Origin: Cymbidium sinense
Taxonomy: Eukaryota; Streptophyta; Magnoliopsida; Asparagales; Orchidaceae
Assembly: GCA_021442155.1 (NCBI GenBank)
Contig: CM038215.1
Span: forward strand, 3,062,976-3,126,975
Direction of reading: 5' to 3'
Length of the DNA stretch: 64,000 bases
The notes under the pieces were generated by a model that saw only the letters and a program-made list of their open reading frames with translations, was not told where the DNA came from and ran no database searches. Shown piece after piece: positions 11,526 to 23,128 of the stretch. The position numbers and the translations under genes were made by a program. Within the stretch, counting starts at the first letter, position 1, and the number at the start of each line of letters is the position of its first letter.

Positions 11526-12044
11526 ATTCTAATAGATTAAAAAATTTCTCTAATTTTAGATTTTAGAACATGTGGATTTAGCATATTGAGTTTTTTTAAT
11601 GTTGTGGGTAACAATTGGAAAGCTCCTTTACATCGTGATAATACTATAATGGTGATGAAAAGACTTTTTTTTAAGCTTAAAATACTTAAACAAACTCTGG
11701 TTGGTGGAAAAAGCATTATTTTAAAAACCTTTTTGCTAATATCAAAGATATGGAAAAATTAGTTTGTGATCTTGAAGTCTCTATTATGTCTGATCTTCTA
11801 AGATTAAGGACTTGACTGAGGCGAAAGATAAGCTTGTTAATTTTTAAAATATGGAAGAGACTTATTGATGCCAAAACATTGCTAGTAAACACATTACAAA
11901 TGGTGTATGAAAACTAGCTATTTTCATGCTTTAGTTAATAAAATGAGAGCCTTAAATAATATTCAAAAAATTAAAGATGATAATGGTGAATGGATTACAG
12001 ACAATAATGATATTTAGGATTCAATCATTAATTACTTTAGAAAT
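11526..12044 (+). pseudogene. LINE A ORF2 linker between endonuclease and reverse transcriptase
   Basis: Degraded coding sequence without long open frames. From about 11795 it aligns with LINE B from about 52282 (shared words AAGATAAGCTTG/AATGATAAGCTTG, ATGGAAGAGACTT, TTACTTTAGAAATA), which marks the point where LINE B becomes homologous to LINE A. Confidence 0.65.
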
Positions 12045-13107
12045 ATGCTTCATAAGAGTTTCTCTTATGAAGTTATTTCAAAATCACACATAATTCCTTC
12101 TATTATTACCAATGATGATAATAATATTCATACTATTATGCTTAGTGAAGATGAAATTTTTAAAGTTCTTAATAGCATGAACATAGATTCTATTGCTGGT
12201 CCGGAGGGTTTCACTACCCAATTTTTCTAATAATGTTGGTTTATTATTAAAATGATCTGATTGAGGCTATGGTTAATTTTTTTTAATGGAAATCCTTTTC
12301 CTAGATATTTCTCTAGCGCTTCTAATGCTCTCATACCTAAGAAAGATAACCTAGACTATTGGAGTGATTTTGGACTTATTAGTCTTCACACCTTCTTCAA
12401 TAAGCTGATTTCCAAAGTTCTTGCCAACAGGTTTAGTCTTTTACTTCATACAATTATCTCTCTCAACCAAACTGGGTTTGGTAGAGGTAGATCTATTTTT
12501 TATAACATTTTACTAGCCCAAGAATTAATTCATGATTTAGATGCAAAGATTAGAGGTGGAAACATTGATATTACCAAAGCTTTTGATAATATCTCTTGGA
12601 TTTCCTTTTCCATATTCTGAATTTAATTGGGCTTCCTGCTAAATTTATTTTTCTTATTAAAAATTGTATTAATAATGTCTGGTTCTCTATTTTACTTAAT
12701 GGGGAAGCTTTGGCTTCTTTCTTTCTTCCCATGGCTTAAGATAAGGGGATCCTTCATCTCTTGCTTTATTTATTATTGATGTTGACTACATATCAAGGAG
12801 CATCAATTAGTTATTCTTAAATAATCCTAGTATGTACTATAAAATTTTTGGTGGTCTTCCTTTTTCCAACTTAAGCTTTGCAGATTATTTTATTATTTTT
12901 TACAATGCTTCTATTCATCATATCAAGAACCTCAAGATTTTTTTAAATAAATTTGGTAGAGAAAGTAGTCTTTCTATCAATGATAACAAAAGCTATTTTA
13001 TTACTTCATCACGTATCTCCAATAATAAAATCAATCAAATCTTGCATATCTCTAATTTTAAACATCAACACTTACCTCTTAAGTACTTGGGTGCTCCTCT
13101 TTTTTAA
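12045..13107 (+). pseudogene. LINE A ORF2, reverse transcriptase domain relic
   Basis: Motifs in order: a GPEGFTTQFF block near 12198-12228, NALIPKKDN, LISLHTFFNKLISKVLANR, LNQTGFGRGRSIFYNILLAQ, GGNIDITKAFDNISW near 12560-12600, HGLR-stop-GDP near 12730-12750, SFADYF near 12874-12891, and LPLKYLGAPLF at about 13074-13107. These are RT blocks of plant L1-type elements. The Gln codon of LRQGDP is TAA (12742-12744), and the catalytic FADD is FADY (12877-12888), so the second metal-binding Asp is lost. Compared with LINE B a few residues before DITKAFD are missing. Dead copy. Confidence 0.88.
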
Positions 13108-14360
13108 AGGTCCAAAATGATCCCTACTTGATGAGTTAATTCAAAAAATTTTAAATAAAATTTCTGTTTGGAAATTTCATTTACTTTACTTTGGTGGCAG
13201 GCTTACTATTCTTAAAAGCACTCTCAATTCAATCCTTCTTTATTTGATTCAAATTATTATTCCCACAAATTCTACTCTTATCAAAATTGATCACATGCTT
13301 AATAAATGTTTTTGGAGGTCCAATAATTCTATTAAGAGAATGCATTGGACTTCCTGGCATAAATGTTGTGGTCCTTTCGGTGAAGGTGGCCTTGATTGCA
13401 AACCTATTCATGAAGTTATCAATGCCTTCTCTCACAAGCTCTGGTGGAATTCTAGAAAGAATGATAGCCTTTGGGCTAATTTTGTGATGGAAAAATATTG
13501 CCAAGGTAAACACCTTATAACATGTGCTTATAAAGTTGGTGACTGTCCTATTTGGAAAAGGCTTTGCTCCATTAAATGGGTTGTTGAATCCTTAATATCT
13601 TGGGGTATTCATTCGGGTTCTTCTTTCGGCAAGAGAATTGGATTGGCAATGGCTCTATTAACTCCCTTTTATCTACACACTCTACTACTGCTATCAAAGT
13701 TAACTCTTTTTGACTTAATAACAATTAAAATAAAAACAAACTTGAGAATGACATTCTTATTTCTTTTTTTTGACAAGTTTTGCAACATTGCTATTTTTTT
13801 TAATAAATCGGATCAAATTCTTTTCAAGCTCTATTACAATGGTGATTTCATTTTTAAAGAGGTTTGGAATTTTATTAGAGCACCTCTAATGTTTTCATTA
13901 AACTTTGGAACAATATCATTCCCATTTCTTATTCTAGTTTAGCTTGGAAGATTTTGAATAACTTCATCTTTGTTGATTCCTTGCTCTAGCTTAAAGGGTT
14001 TTATTTACCTTCTAAGTGTTATTGTTGCTTTAATATTGAAATGTTAATCATGTTTTTGTCAATGGTGCTATTGCTTCCAAACTTTGGATATGGCATGATG
14101 ATTTATTTAACACTAGCTATTTTTATGGCTCTCTTTTGTTATATCAACTTCTTGAAGTTTTAAAATTGTGTAAGGTAATATCAAAGTTTTAATTGTTATT
14201 GCCCATATTTGGTTCATTTGGATGGATAGAAATGATGCTAAATATTATGGTATCCCTATGAACCATAAAAGGATCCTTACCGAAACTAAAAAAAATTCAA
14301 ACTTTGTTAAATGCATATTTAATTAGTAATCTTCACTTTAAAGGTTATAAATTTGTAGCT
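13108..14360 (+). pseudogene. LINE A ORF2, thumb and C-terminal zinc-binding region relic
   Basis: The stretch at 13244-13520 reads TLIKIDHMLNKCFW, then RMHWTSWHKCCGPFGEGGLD and NAFSHKLWWN, the usual post-RT segment of plant LINE ORF2. The zinc-binding (zf-RVT-like) segment follows at about 13945-14130, with LPSKCYCCFNIE and NHVFVNGA recognisable across a frameshift. The corresponding part of LINE B keeps LPSKCYFFFHIENVNHVF. Several frameshifts break the region. Confidence 0.72.
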
Positions 14361-14439
14361 AAAAAAATTGGGTATCACTTTGCATGATGATCCTTCCTAC
14401 AAGAGTAATAGGATGATACATTAGATTAAGCCTAAAATT

Positions 14440-14917
14440 TTTTTTCTTAAGATCAATACAGATGGTTCTATTTCCCCAAACAAATATGGCTATGGTGGAA
14501 TTCTTAGGGATTTTAAAAGTACTATCATTTGTGCTTTTGCATACCCCCCTCAAAGCTTGTTCTATTATTTATGTTGAGCTCATGGCTGTTAACAAATCTA
14601 TTGATATTTGTTTAAGCAAAGGCCTCTTTAATATTTGGATTGAAGTTGATGCTCTTATTTTACTTTATATGCTCAATAATAAAAAAATGGGGAATGTTGA
14701 CTTATTTTATCTTCATAATCACACTAAAAAGCTTCTATCTCAAGTTTGCTACAAAAATTTTCACATTCTTCGTGAAGGTAATGCTTATGCTGATTTCCTG
14801 GCTAATTTTGGAGGGGAATTAAATGAGCTCACTTTAGTTGATAACCATAGCTTACCTAAGCATATGCATGGTCTGGTCAATCTGGATAACACTAGACTGT
14901 CTTACCTCAGATTTTAA
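14440..14917 (+). pseudogene. LINE A ORF2, C-terminal RNase H domain relic
   Basis: Plant L1-like elements often carry an RNase H at the ORF2 C terminus. Catalytic-type residues are visible: Asp in NTDGS (14461-14463), Glu in YVELMAV, Asp in WIEVDALI and Asp in YADFLANFGG. The first lies in one frame and the rest in the 14462-14917 frame; a C-run expansion near 14543 explains the shift when compared with LINE B. The ORF ends SYLRF-stop at 14915-14917, as LINE B ends PYLRL-stop. The order D, E, D, D fits RNase H. Confidence 0.8.
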
Positions 14918-17096
14918 CCTTATGCTATTTTGTTGATCTTTTTTCTATGGTGGGTTAATCAAACTATTTTTTGGTTGTTTATTTTGTGCTTCCCTCACTA
15001 GGAAGTGGTTATAATTGATTTCACTCTCCTCTAATACTGGTGGTTTTCTTTTTATGGCTCATGCTATGCTTCTTTTGACACATAGCTAGTGATTTTTTGA
15101 GGGTCTCCTATTTGGTTGTGGTTGTGCCCATTTTTGGCCTACCCCTTTTATTAATGGATGTTGGGATTGCCTCTGGTTTTGGTTGGCTATGGCCTTATCC
15201 AAATTGGATTTTTTGGTTGCTATGATTGGCTCTATTGGATACTGCTATTTGCTTCTTCCATTTTCCTGGTTATTTTGGGTGGTTATTTTTTCATGGCTGC
15301 TGTTGGCCTCTTCTAGCTTGGCGTAGTTTTTGGTTTTTTTATGGTTGATGTTCTCCTTTCTTAGTTTTCCCTCAGGCCTCATGGATTGGTAGTTGTTCTA
15401 TGGTTGTTGTCTTCCTATTTTCTCCTTTGTGGTGATTGTCTTCTCTTTGGGAATTGGAAAGGGTTTTTTTTGTCTCTGGCCTTGTTCCTTTCCTTACAAT
15501 TTTTCTGCTTGTGGTTGGGTGGTCCTCCTTGGCCTTCGTCTGGCTGGGTGACTACCATTTTTTGTTTCTTGGTTATTTTTGAGATCTGGTGGGTTGTGGC
15601 TTTGTCTGTTGCTTTTCCCTTTTGGCTTTGTATTGATTTGTCACCGCTTGATTTTTGGCTTTATGGCTGGTTGCCCATTTTTTTTGGTTGGTGGTTGTAT
15701 TGGGTTTGATGGTTGGTGCTTTTGTTGGGTTCTCTGGTTGGTTTTCTGTCTTAGGTTGGTTATCCTCTTTGTGCATATGCTTTCCTTTGTTTTCGTTCGC
15801 CAGCTTTTCATCTCTTGCTCATCCTCATAGCCTGTGGTTTTATTGGCTATTTTGTTGGTGGAGGATATGAGTTCCTGTGGGTTTTTTTGTCATGTTTTAG
15901 GACTTGTTGTCCAGGGGTAGCTGCTTGAGGGGTTTTTGTGGCTATTGTCTTGCCTTGTATGCTTGTGTTGTGGCTTGGTGTTTTGGTATTGACTCCCTCT
16001 AGTTCATTTGGCTCTCCTTATTTCTTGATATTTTCCTCTGGTGGTTTGATGATGTTCTTGGTGGTGGTTTTGATGGTAATTTTTGAATACCCTCTTGGCC
16101 TCTCTATTCTATGGCTTTCCTCTCTCTGCTACTGCTTATATCCTACTATTTTGCTATTTGGGTGGACGTTTTGCTCTTGGATTTGGATTGCTAGTGCTCT
16201 GGACAATGTTGTTGGTTGTTGTTTTGCCTTTGTGACTATTTTGCTCAATTGTGTTATCCCCCCTATTTATGCTAACTGGCCCTTTTTCATGTTTCTCTTC
16301 CTATTGGTAGTGCCTTCGGTGGAGTTACTACTTGGTTTATTTTAGCTTGGCCACTGATCCTGTTGTAACTTCTAAGATGTTGGCTTTAAGTGATTGGTTT
16401 ATTGTGGGTTTTGGTTGGTGGGTTGGCTGCTGGCTGGCTGCTAGCTGGCTATTTTTCCCTATTTGTTTGGTGCAGGAACTAGATCACTATGGACTATTTT
16501 TCCTTCGATGGTTGCTTATATCAGGTATACTAGCTATGATGGCCTTGATTTTTCCTCATATCTTCTCTCTAGTTCGTAGCATGCATATGATTGTAACCCT
16601 TCTCATGAAGTTTGGATGCTCATATGTATTATTTCCCTTGAGATGATCTTAACTAAGCCTGAGCCTTCTATTTTATAGCTCTTTCTAAATTGTCTACTTT
16701 ATCATTTTCTCTTGAGCTATGACCATTGCCTTTATAGTGTTTTGTAGATTTATTTTGCAAGTTGGAACTTCATAGATGGAATGATCTTTACTCAATCAAC
16801 TCAAGTACTGTTGATGTGAATCTTGTTTATCTTAACTTCTCAAAGGGATCATGAGCTGCTACTAACTAGTCTTTTTACTACTTTTTGAGTTATATTAGTC
16901 TTATTTTGAGTCTTTTCTCAGTTGCTGTTAAGCTATTATATTTGCTCTTTAATTTTTTTCCATTGTACTTAGATGGGGGTTTAGCTCTTTAGGTTTCTTG
17001 TAGCTCTGTGAGCAGTAGAACTTTGTGCTTTACCCCTTTTAAGGACATTGTATCATTTATCTTTATGGTAATAAAATTCAAACTCTCCCAAAAAAA
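14918..17096 (+). other. LINE A 3' UTR (long, T/G-rich) and tail
   Basis: About 2.2 kb without credible coding. T- and G-rich on +, so six-frame translation gives meaningless Trp/Leu/Phe-rich frames. From about 16480 to the end it aligns with all ORF-less elements here: landmarks CTATGGACT, TATCAGGTATACTAGCTATG, GTTTGGATGCTCATATGTAT, TAACTAAGCCTGAGCC, AAGGACATTGTA, GGTAATAAAAT. Ends in A7 directly followed by CCCTAAA. Confidence 0.8.
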
Positions 17097-18870
17097 CCCT
17101 AAACAATAAATCCCAAACCCTAAAACTTAAACCTGAAACTAACCCTAAACCCTAAATCATAAAAAGCTAAAAACATAAACCTATACAAAATAAAACCTAA
17201 AAAATAAATAAATAAAAAAACCCAAACCAAAATAAAATAAATAAAATAAAAACCTAAACTAAAACCTAAACCTAAACATAAAATAAAATTAAAAAATAAA
17301 ATAAAATAACATAAAATAAATAGCAACCTAAACTATACTAAAATAATAAAAAAGCTAAATAAAATAAAAACTAAACCTAAACTAAAAATAAAATAAACCT
17401 AAAATAAAATAAAATAAAAACCTAAACCTAAAAAATACACCTAAAAAATAAACCTAAAAATAAATAAAAAAATAAAACCTAAAGCCTAAAAAAAAAAGCT
17501 TAAACCTAAAATAAAAAATAAAATAAACCTAAACCAAAACTAAAATAAATAAAACCTAAACCTAATTGAAATAAACTAAATCGAAACGTAAACCTAAACT
17601 AAATAAAATGAACTAAAAATAAACCTAAACTAAAAAAGAAAACCTTAAAATAAACCTAAAATAAAAATCTAAAACCTAAACTTTAAAAAAAATCTAAACC
17701 TAAACCTAAAATTAAAAAGTAAAACCTAAGCCTAAAAAATAAAATAAATAAAACACTAAAAAAAATAAACCTAAACCTAAACCTAAACCTAAAAAATAAA
17801 CTAAAATAACTAAAATATATAAACTTGACATAAAAAACTAAACTAAATAAAAATAAAAATAAATCTAAATGAAATTAAAAAATAAAATAAACTAAATCAA
17901 ATTAAATAAACTAAAAAAATTAAATAAACCTAAACCTTAAACCCTAAACCCTAAAACCTTAAACCCGAAACCCTAAACCCTATACACTAAACCTTAAACC
18001 CTAAAACCTACAACCCTAAACCCTTAATCCTAAACCCCAAACCCTAAATCCTTAACCTTAAACCCTAAAAACCTAAAAACCAAAACCTAAACTAAATAAA
18101 ACCTAAAAAATAAATAAATAAGAAAACCTAAACCTAAATAAAATAAAAAAACAAAACAAAATAAAAACCTAAACTAAACCTAAACCTAAACCTAAACCTA
18201 AACCTAAACTTAAACTTAAACCTAAAAGTAAAATAAAATAAAAAATAAAAACTAAACTAAAATATAATAAAATAAAAAAATTAAAATACCCTAAACCTAA
18301 AATAAACCCTAAACTCTAAACTTTAAACCCTAAACCCTAAAACCTAAAACCCTAAACCCAAAATCCTCAAACCAAAACGTTAAAGTAAAATAATGTAAAA
18401 TAAAAACTAAATAATAACCTAAGCCTAAAAAATAAACCTAAAAATAAATAATAACTAAAACCTAAACCTTAAACTAAAAAAAAACCTAAACCTAAAATAA
18501 ACAAAATAAAATAAACATAAACTTAACTAAAATAAATAAAACCAAAACGACAACCTAAAATAAATTAAACCTAAATTGTAAACTAAATAAATTAAAATAA
18601 ATTAAAAATAAACCTAAACCTAAACTGAAAAAATAAAACCTTATAATAAACCTAAAATAAAAACTGAAAACCTAAACCTAAAACTTAAAAATAAAACCTA
18701 AACCAAGAAAACTAAGATAAAAATAAAACAAACATAAACCTAAAGCTAAACCAAAAAAATAAACTAAAATAAAAAACCTAAACTAAATTAAAGTAAAAAA
18801 ATAAACTTAACTAAAAATTAAAAATATAATAAACTAAAATAAATAAAAAATAAACTAAATAATCATAAAA
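17097..18870 (+). repeat. A/C-rich modules with telomere-like islands
   Basis: A short heptamer block (17097-17160), A/C-rich module (17161-17937), heptamer island (17938-18075), A/C-rich sequence, a small island at 18300-18370, and A/C-rich sequence up to the tag at 18871-18890. A reverse-strand open frame at 17120-17326 is a low-complexity artefact. Confidence 0.75.
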
Positions 18871-18890
18871 ATAATAGTTTACTTAATTTA

Positions 18891-19151
18891 AAGAAAAACC
18901 CTAAACCTAAAATAAACCCTAAACCATAAAATAACCCTAAACCATAAACCTTAAACCATAAAACCTTAACCCTTAAACCCTAAATGCAAAAGACCCCTAA
19001 GCCCTAAACTAACCTAAACCCTTAACCCAAAACCCTAAACTAACCCTAAACCCCCCTACAACCCTAAACTATAAACCCCCTACAACGTTAAACCCTACAA
19101 CCCTAAAAAACCTAAACCGTAAAGCCAAAATACTAAACCCTAAACCCTAAA
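18891..19151 (+). repeat. Degenerate (CCCTAAA)n tract
   Basis: Telomere-like variants between the tag and LINE-tail element 2, with CCCCCTACAACC-type variants also seen upstream of the elements at 28.58 and 40.05 kb. Confidence 0.8.
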
Positions 19152-20140
19152 CTTATTTTCACTTTTTGGGCTGAGCTGGGCTATGTTCTTTGCTTCTAGC
19201 TTTTGGGTTAGCTTACTGGTGGCTACCTGGTGGTTCCTATCTTTCCATCATGGGTTGGCTTGGCTTTTTCGGCCTAGTGGATATTGTCTTCTCTGCCTTG
19301 TTACTGTGGTTACTGGTGGATGAGTTGGTTTCTACTCTGGCTTTATTATTTTTTCTACACTAGTTGGTTTTTTGGCTAACCTCTTGAACACAAATTATTT
19401 TTTGCTAGTTTTTCAGGTTGGATAGGTGGCCTTCTTAGTGGGAACTGTTGTTGGTTGTTACCTTTCTGAACCTTCTTTTGTAGAATTTTCTAGTTGTTTA
19501 ATGGTTTAGGATCTAGAACTATATGGACTGTCGGGCTTGGATGTTTGCTTGTGTCAAATATGCTTGCTATGATGGCTTTGATGTTACTCACCTCTTCTCT
19601 TTGGTTGGTAGCATTACATATAATTGTAACCCTTCTTTATGAAGTTTGGATGCTCATATGTATTGTTGCCCCTTAGGATGATCATAACTGAGCTTAAGCA
19701 TTCTCTTTCTCAACTCTCTCCTTTTTCTCTCTTTATCCTTATCCATTTTTGCTATGACTTTTATGTTTGTAGTGTTTTACAGATTTCTTTTACAGGTTGG
19801 AACTTTACATAGGGAATGGTTGTTACTCAGTCAACCCAAGTGTTGTTATTATGGATCTTGCTTATCTTACTTTCTAAAAGATATCATGAACTGCTGCTGA
19901 CTCATCTTTTTATTATTTTGAAGATTTTTTTAGTCTTACTCTATGTATTTTTTTGTTATGCTTTTTAGCTATTCTATTTACTATTTTATTTTCTTTTCTT
20001 TTTCTCATGTACTTAAATGAGAGTTTAGCTCTTTAGGTTTCTTGTAGCTCTGAGAATAGTAGAATTTTAGAGCTTTACCCATTTTAAGGACATTATATCT
20101 TTTCCTTTTATGGTAATAAAATTCAATCTTCAAAAAAAAA
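19152..20140 (+). mobile_element. LINE-tail element 2 (ORF-less, internally deleted)
   Basis: Starts CTTATTTTCACTTTTTGGG directly after CCCTAAA, the same 5' edge as elements 3, 4, 5, 7 and 8. It carries the 5' landmark GGCTTTTTCGGCCTAGTGG, then jumps at about 19490 from the TAGAATTTTCTAG region to TTTAATGGTTTAGGATCTAG, losing the middle 600-700 bases found in element 3. The 3' tail is standard: GGATGCTCATATGTATTGTT, AGGACATTATAT, GGTAATAAAAT, then A9 and TCCTAAA. No coding sequence is credible. It would need LINE proteins in trans. Confidence 0.78.
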
Positions 20141-20298
20141 TCCTAAACCTTAAACCCTAAACCCTCAGCCCTAAACCCTAACCCTAAACCATAAACCCTA
20201 ATCCCAAACCCTAAATGTAAACCTAAAGTAACTAAATAAACTAAAAAATGTACCTAAAACCTACAACATAATAAACCAAAACCTAAATGTAAACCCTA
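20141..20298 (+). repeat. Short (CCCTAAA)n tract plus GRP leader
   Basis: Matches 35133-35290 closely, including the uncommon words AAATGTAAACC, ATGTACCTAAAACC and CCAAAACCTAAATGTAAA. Confidence 0.82.
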
Positions 20299-20771
20299 AG
20301 ATTGTGTCGAGCCTTGACAAAAGGAACATCACCATCTACCAGGCTCAATCTAGATCTAGCAGTGGAGGCGAAGGTGGAGGCGGTGCTTATCACAGTGGTG
20401 GTGGGGGATCTGGAGGTGCTGGAGGATATGGAGGTGGTGGTTATTAAGGAGGGAGGAGCGACGAAGATTACAGCCTTGGTTGTGGCAATGTGAGACATCA
20501 GGGATATGATGACGGATCCCGCTACTTGAGAGGACGGGGTGGTTTTGATGGGACCTGGAGAAATTGAAGAAGGACCAATCCGATCTACTACATGTGGAAC
20601 TATATCTTTATAGTAGTGATGATTCTAGTTATCTAAGGTTTCTGATTTTCTCTATGCATGCTCATTCTTTATTTATGTTGTCTCTTGTTGCTTAGAAAAC
20701 TTGGTGTGATACTTAGTTGATGAAATCAAAAGATGATATGATGAATCTGAATTTGTTCTCTATTAGAAAAA
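20299..20771 (+). pseudogene. GRP7/8-like 3' fragment, copy 5
   Basis: The RRM end is altered (ATTGTGTCGAGCC replaces AATGGRCAGAACC), but the Gly-rich tail is in one frame: SSSGGEGGGGAYHSGGGGSG, then a TAA, GGRSDEDYSLG, and DDGSRYLRGRGGFDGTWRN with a TGA end. Relative to its duplicate at 35.29 kb it lacks 15 bases (five codons) in the GGT repeat, a slippage-type loss. Both share Tyr-Gln-Ala-Gln, the TAA after GGY, and the diagnostic 3' words GTGATACTT and GATATGATGAAT. Pairing with copy 7 is therefore firm. Confidence 0.88.
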
Positions 20772-21375
20772 ACCAAAACCCTAAAACTTAAACAAAAACT
20801 TGAACCCTAAACCTAAAATCAAAACCCTAAACCCTAAACCCTCACCCCTAAAACCCTAAACCCTAAATCCTAAACCCCAAAACCAAACTCTAAACAAATA
20901 AGATATAAACCTAAATAAATATAAATAAAATAAAATAAAATAACATAAATAAAAAATAAACTAAATAAATTTAAACATACTAGTTTATTTAATTTAAGAA
21001 AAAACTATAAACCTAAAATAAAATCTATACCCTAAACCCTAAACCAAAAATAGTAAATGCTAAAAAACCCTAAACCTTAGACCCTAAACCCTAAAACCCT
21101 AAACCCTAAATCCTAAAACCTAAACCATAAAAAACCTTAGTCCCTAAATTAACCTAAACTTTAAACGCTAAACCATAAACTAACCCTAAACCCTAAAACC
21201 AAAATCCTAAACCATACAACCCTAAACCTGAAACCCTAAAATTTAAACTTTAAATCCTAAACCCTAAGACCTAAACCCTCAAAATAGTAAACCCTAAAGC
21301 CTAAATAGTAAACCCTAAACCCTAAACACTAAACCCTAATCATAAACTGTAAACCCCAAGCACAAAACCCTAAAA
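20772..21375 (+). repeat. (CCCTAAA)n tract, short A/C-rich module with tag
   Basis: The A/C-rich part is only about 105 bases and ends in the tag CATACTAGTTTATTTAATTT at 20976-20995. The same short form occurs at 35850-35960. Degenerate heptamers follow up to LINE-tail element 3. Confidence 0.78.
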
Positions 21376-23128
21376 TTATTTTTAAATTTTTAGCTTGAGC
21401 TGGTTTATGTTTTTGGCCTCTTGCTTTTGGGTATGCCTGGTGGTTGGTACCTAGTAGTTCTTGTCTTTCTAGCCTAGGTTGGCTTGGTTTTTTCGGCCTA
21501 GTGGCTGCTATCTTCTCTTCCTTATTACACTGGTTGTTGGGGGATGAGATAGTTTCTGCTCTAGCTTTATTTTATTTTTTGCACTAGTTTATTTGTTGGC
21601 TTTCCTCTTGAACTCAAATTACTATTTGCTGGTTTTTCATGGTTGGATGAGTGGCCTTCTGAGTGGGAACTACAATTGGTTGATTTCATTCCGGGCGTTC
21701 TTTTAGAGAATTTCCTACCTATTTTTGTTAGGGTTTCCTTCTAGTTCCTTGTTGTTAGTCTCTAAATACTTCTTTTTCCTTGGTTTTGTGTTTGGTTATT
21801 CTCTTGGAATTAGCCTCTGTTGGGTGCATTATTTGCAACACATTTTGTGTTGTTATTATGCTTCCTGTCAAGTTAATCTTTGTTGCCGAGAAAGTTTTAT
21901 TTTTTGATTGGTCCTGGCTAGCTACTATTGTTGCCTTTCTATGGTGGATGTTCTTCTTTTGAACCACTATTGTGTGTTGTATTGTTGGTTTTCTACTTTT
22001 CCTTGGCTAATGGGGATGCTTCATTTGTTGGTTACCTATGATGGGTTGTTCTCTAGTGGTTGCCTTATGTCTATTTTAATTTACTGGTTTGGTTGGAGGA
22101 GCTTTACTTGTCCTTGGAATCTTGGTTGGTCTTTTCCTTCTTCTTGGAAAGTTGTTGGAGCCTTTTGTTGTGCTTGTCAAACCATTACTGATGCTTTTGG
22201 ATTGAACTTTTTGGTTTCTGGTTATTGGTGGCTATCTTTGGCCCCCTTTTATGTGGATGTTTTATCTTCTAGTGATTTGCACTAGCTGCATCTTATGTTT
22301 CCTTCAGTTGATGCTTTCATTTCTGAGCTATTTAGTCATTTGTGGTTGCTAACCCTAATTTGGCTTGGTGACTGCTACTTGTTGGGACATTGGAGGGGCT
22401 TATCTTGGTTTTGGCTATTTTATATTAATTAGCATTGGTTGGGTGCTTGCTGATTGCTAGTTCTGGTTTTCCTAGTGCTTTAGCGCAAGTCGGTTGTTGG
22501 CCTTGCTCTTTAATGTTGCAAGATCTGGAACTCTACGTACTACTGGCTTTGGAAGTTTGCTTGTATCAGGTATGTTGGCTATGATGGCTTTGATGTTACA
22601 AATCTCTTCTCTCTGATTGGTAGCATTACATTTGATTGTAGCCCCTCTTTATGAGGTTTGGATGCACATATGTATTGTTGCCCTTTGAGATGACTCTAAC
22701 TAAGGTTGAGCCTTCTCGTTCTCAGCTCTCTCTCCTTTTCCTCTCTTTGTCCTTATCCTTTTTAGCTATGACTTTTGCATTTGTAGTGTTTTGCAGATTT
22801 CTTTTACATGTTGGAACTTTATAGAGGGAATGGTCATTACTCAGTCAATTCAAGCATTGTTGCTGTGGATCTTGCTTATCTTGCTTTCTCAAAGGAATGA
22901 TGAACTACTGTTGACTCATCCTTTTTATTTTAGATTTATTTTAGTTACTGTTTTTCTCTTATGCTTTTAGCCTCTTTTATTTTCTTTTCTTTTCTAATTT
23001 AGATGGGGTTTAGCTCTTTAGGTTTAATGTAGCTCTGAAAGCACTAGAATTTTAGAGCTTTACCCTTTTTAAAGACATTGTATCTTTTCCTTTTATTGTA
23101 ATAAAATTCTAACTTTCTCAAAAAAAAA
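21376..23128 (+). mobile_element. LINE-tail element 3 (longest ORF-less copy)
   Basis: About 1.75 kb and the best reference for the family. The 5' edge is TTATTTTTAAATTTTTAGC after CCCTAAAA, with landmarks GGTTTTTTCGGCCTAGTGG, TGATGGGTTGTTCTCTAGTG and TTTTTGGTTTCTGGTTATTG. The 3' tail is shared with LINE A: TATCAGGTATGTTGGCTATG, GAGGTTTGGATGCACATATG, GAACTTTATAGAGGG, TTTAAAGACATTGTA, TGTAATAAAAT and A8 before CCCTAAATAACCC. Short open frames (21725-22285) are Leu/Cys/Trp-rich shadows without motifs. It corresponds in length and tail to the LINE 3' UTR rather than to a random 5' truncation. Confidence 0.8.

Larger units (their letters stand above)
9131..17096 (+). mobile_element. L1-like non-LTR retrotransposon, LINE A (about 8 kb, dead)
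   Basis: A near-complete plant LINE in order: 5' UTR, ORF1 relic with DUF4283-like region and zinc knuckle, ORF2 with endonuclease, reverse transcriptase, C-terminal zinc-binding region and RNase H, a 3' UTR of about 2.2 kb, GGTAATAAAAT at 17067-17077, and a short A run (17090-17096) followed directly by CCCTAAAC. Many frameshifts and stops break both ORFs. Telomere-like repeat lies on both sides. A target-site duplication cannot be resolved because the target is itself repetitive. The 5' boundary is placed where A/C-rich sequence stops and mixed sequence begins (GTGAAGAAACACC). Confidence 0.88.

Noticed and set aside
15386..16646. Overlapping open frames of 67-135 codons rich in Trp, Leu, Phe and Cys, resembling membrane proteins.
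   Set aside because: They fall in the T/G-rich 3' UTR of LINE A; T/G-rich DNA yields such frames in several phases at once. No motif, and the same positions in related elements are not open.
16740..16780. Splice-acceptor-like TTCTTTTACAGG words in LINE tails (for example 19787, 22800, 36936, 57051) as introns.
   Set aside because: The words are conserved as part of the tail, with no coding sequence on either side to be joined. Probably coincidental.
17120..17326. Reverse-strand 68-codon frame of Phe/Leu/Ile residues.
   Set aside because: It is the complement of AAATAAA/CCTAAA repeat; the same holds for 27394-27606. Low complexity, not a membrane protein.
21376..23128. LINE-tail elements as LTR retrotransposon or MITE.
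   Set aside because: No terminal direct or inverted repeats seen. A polyadenylation motif, 3' A run and tail shared with LINEs point to non-LTR origin.
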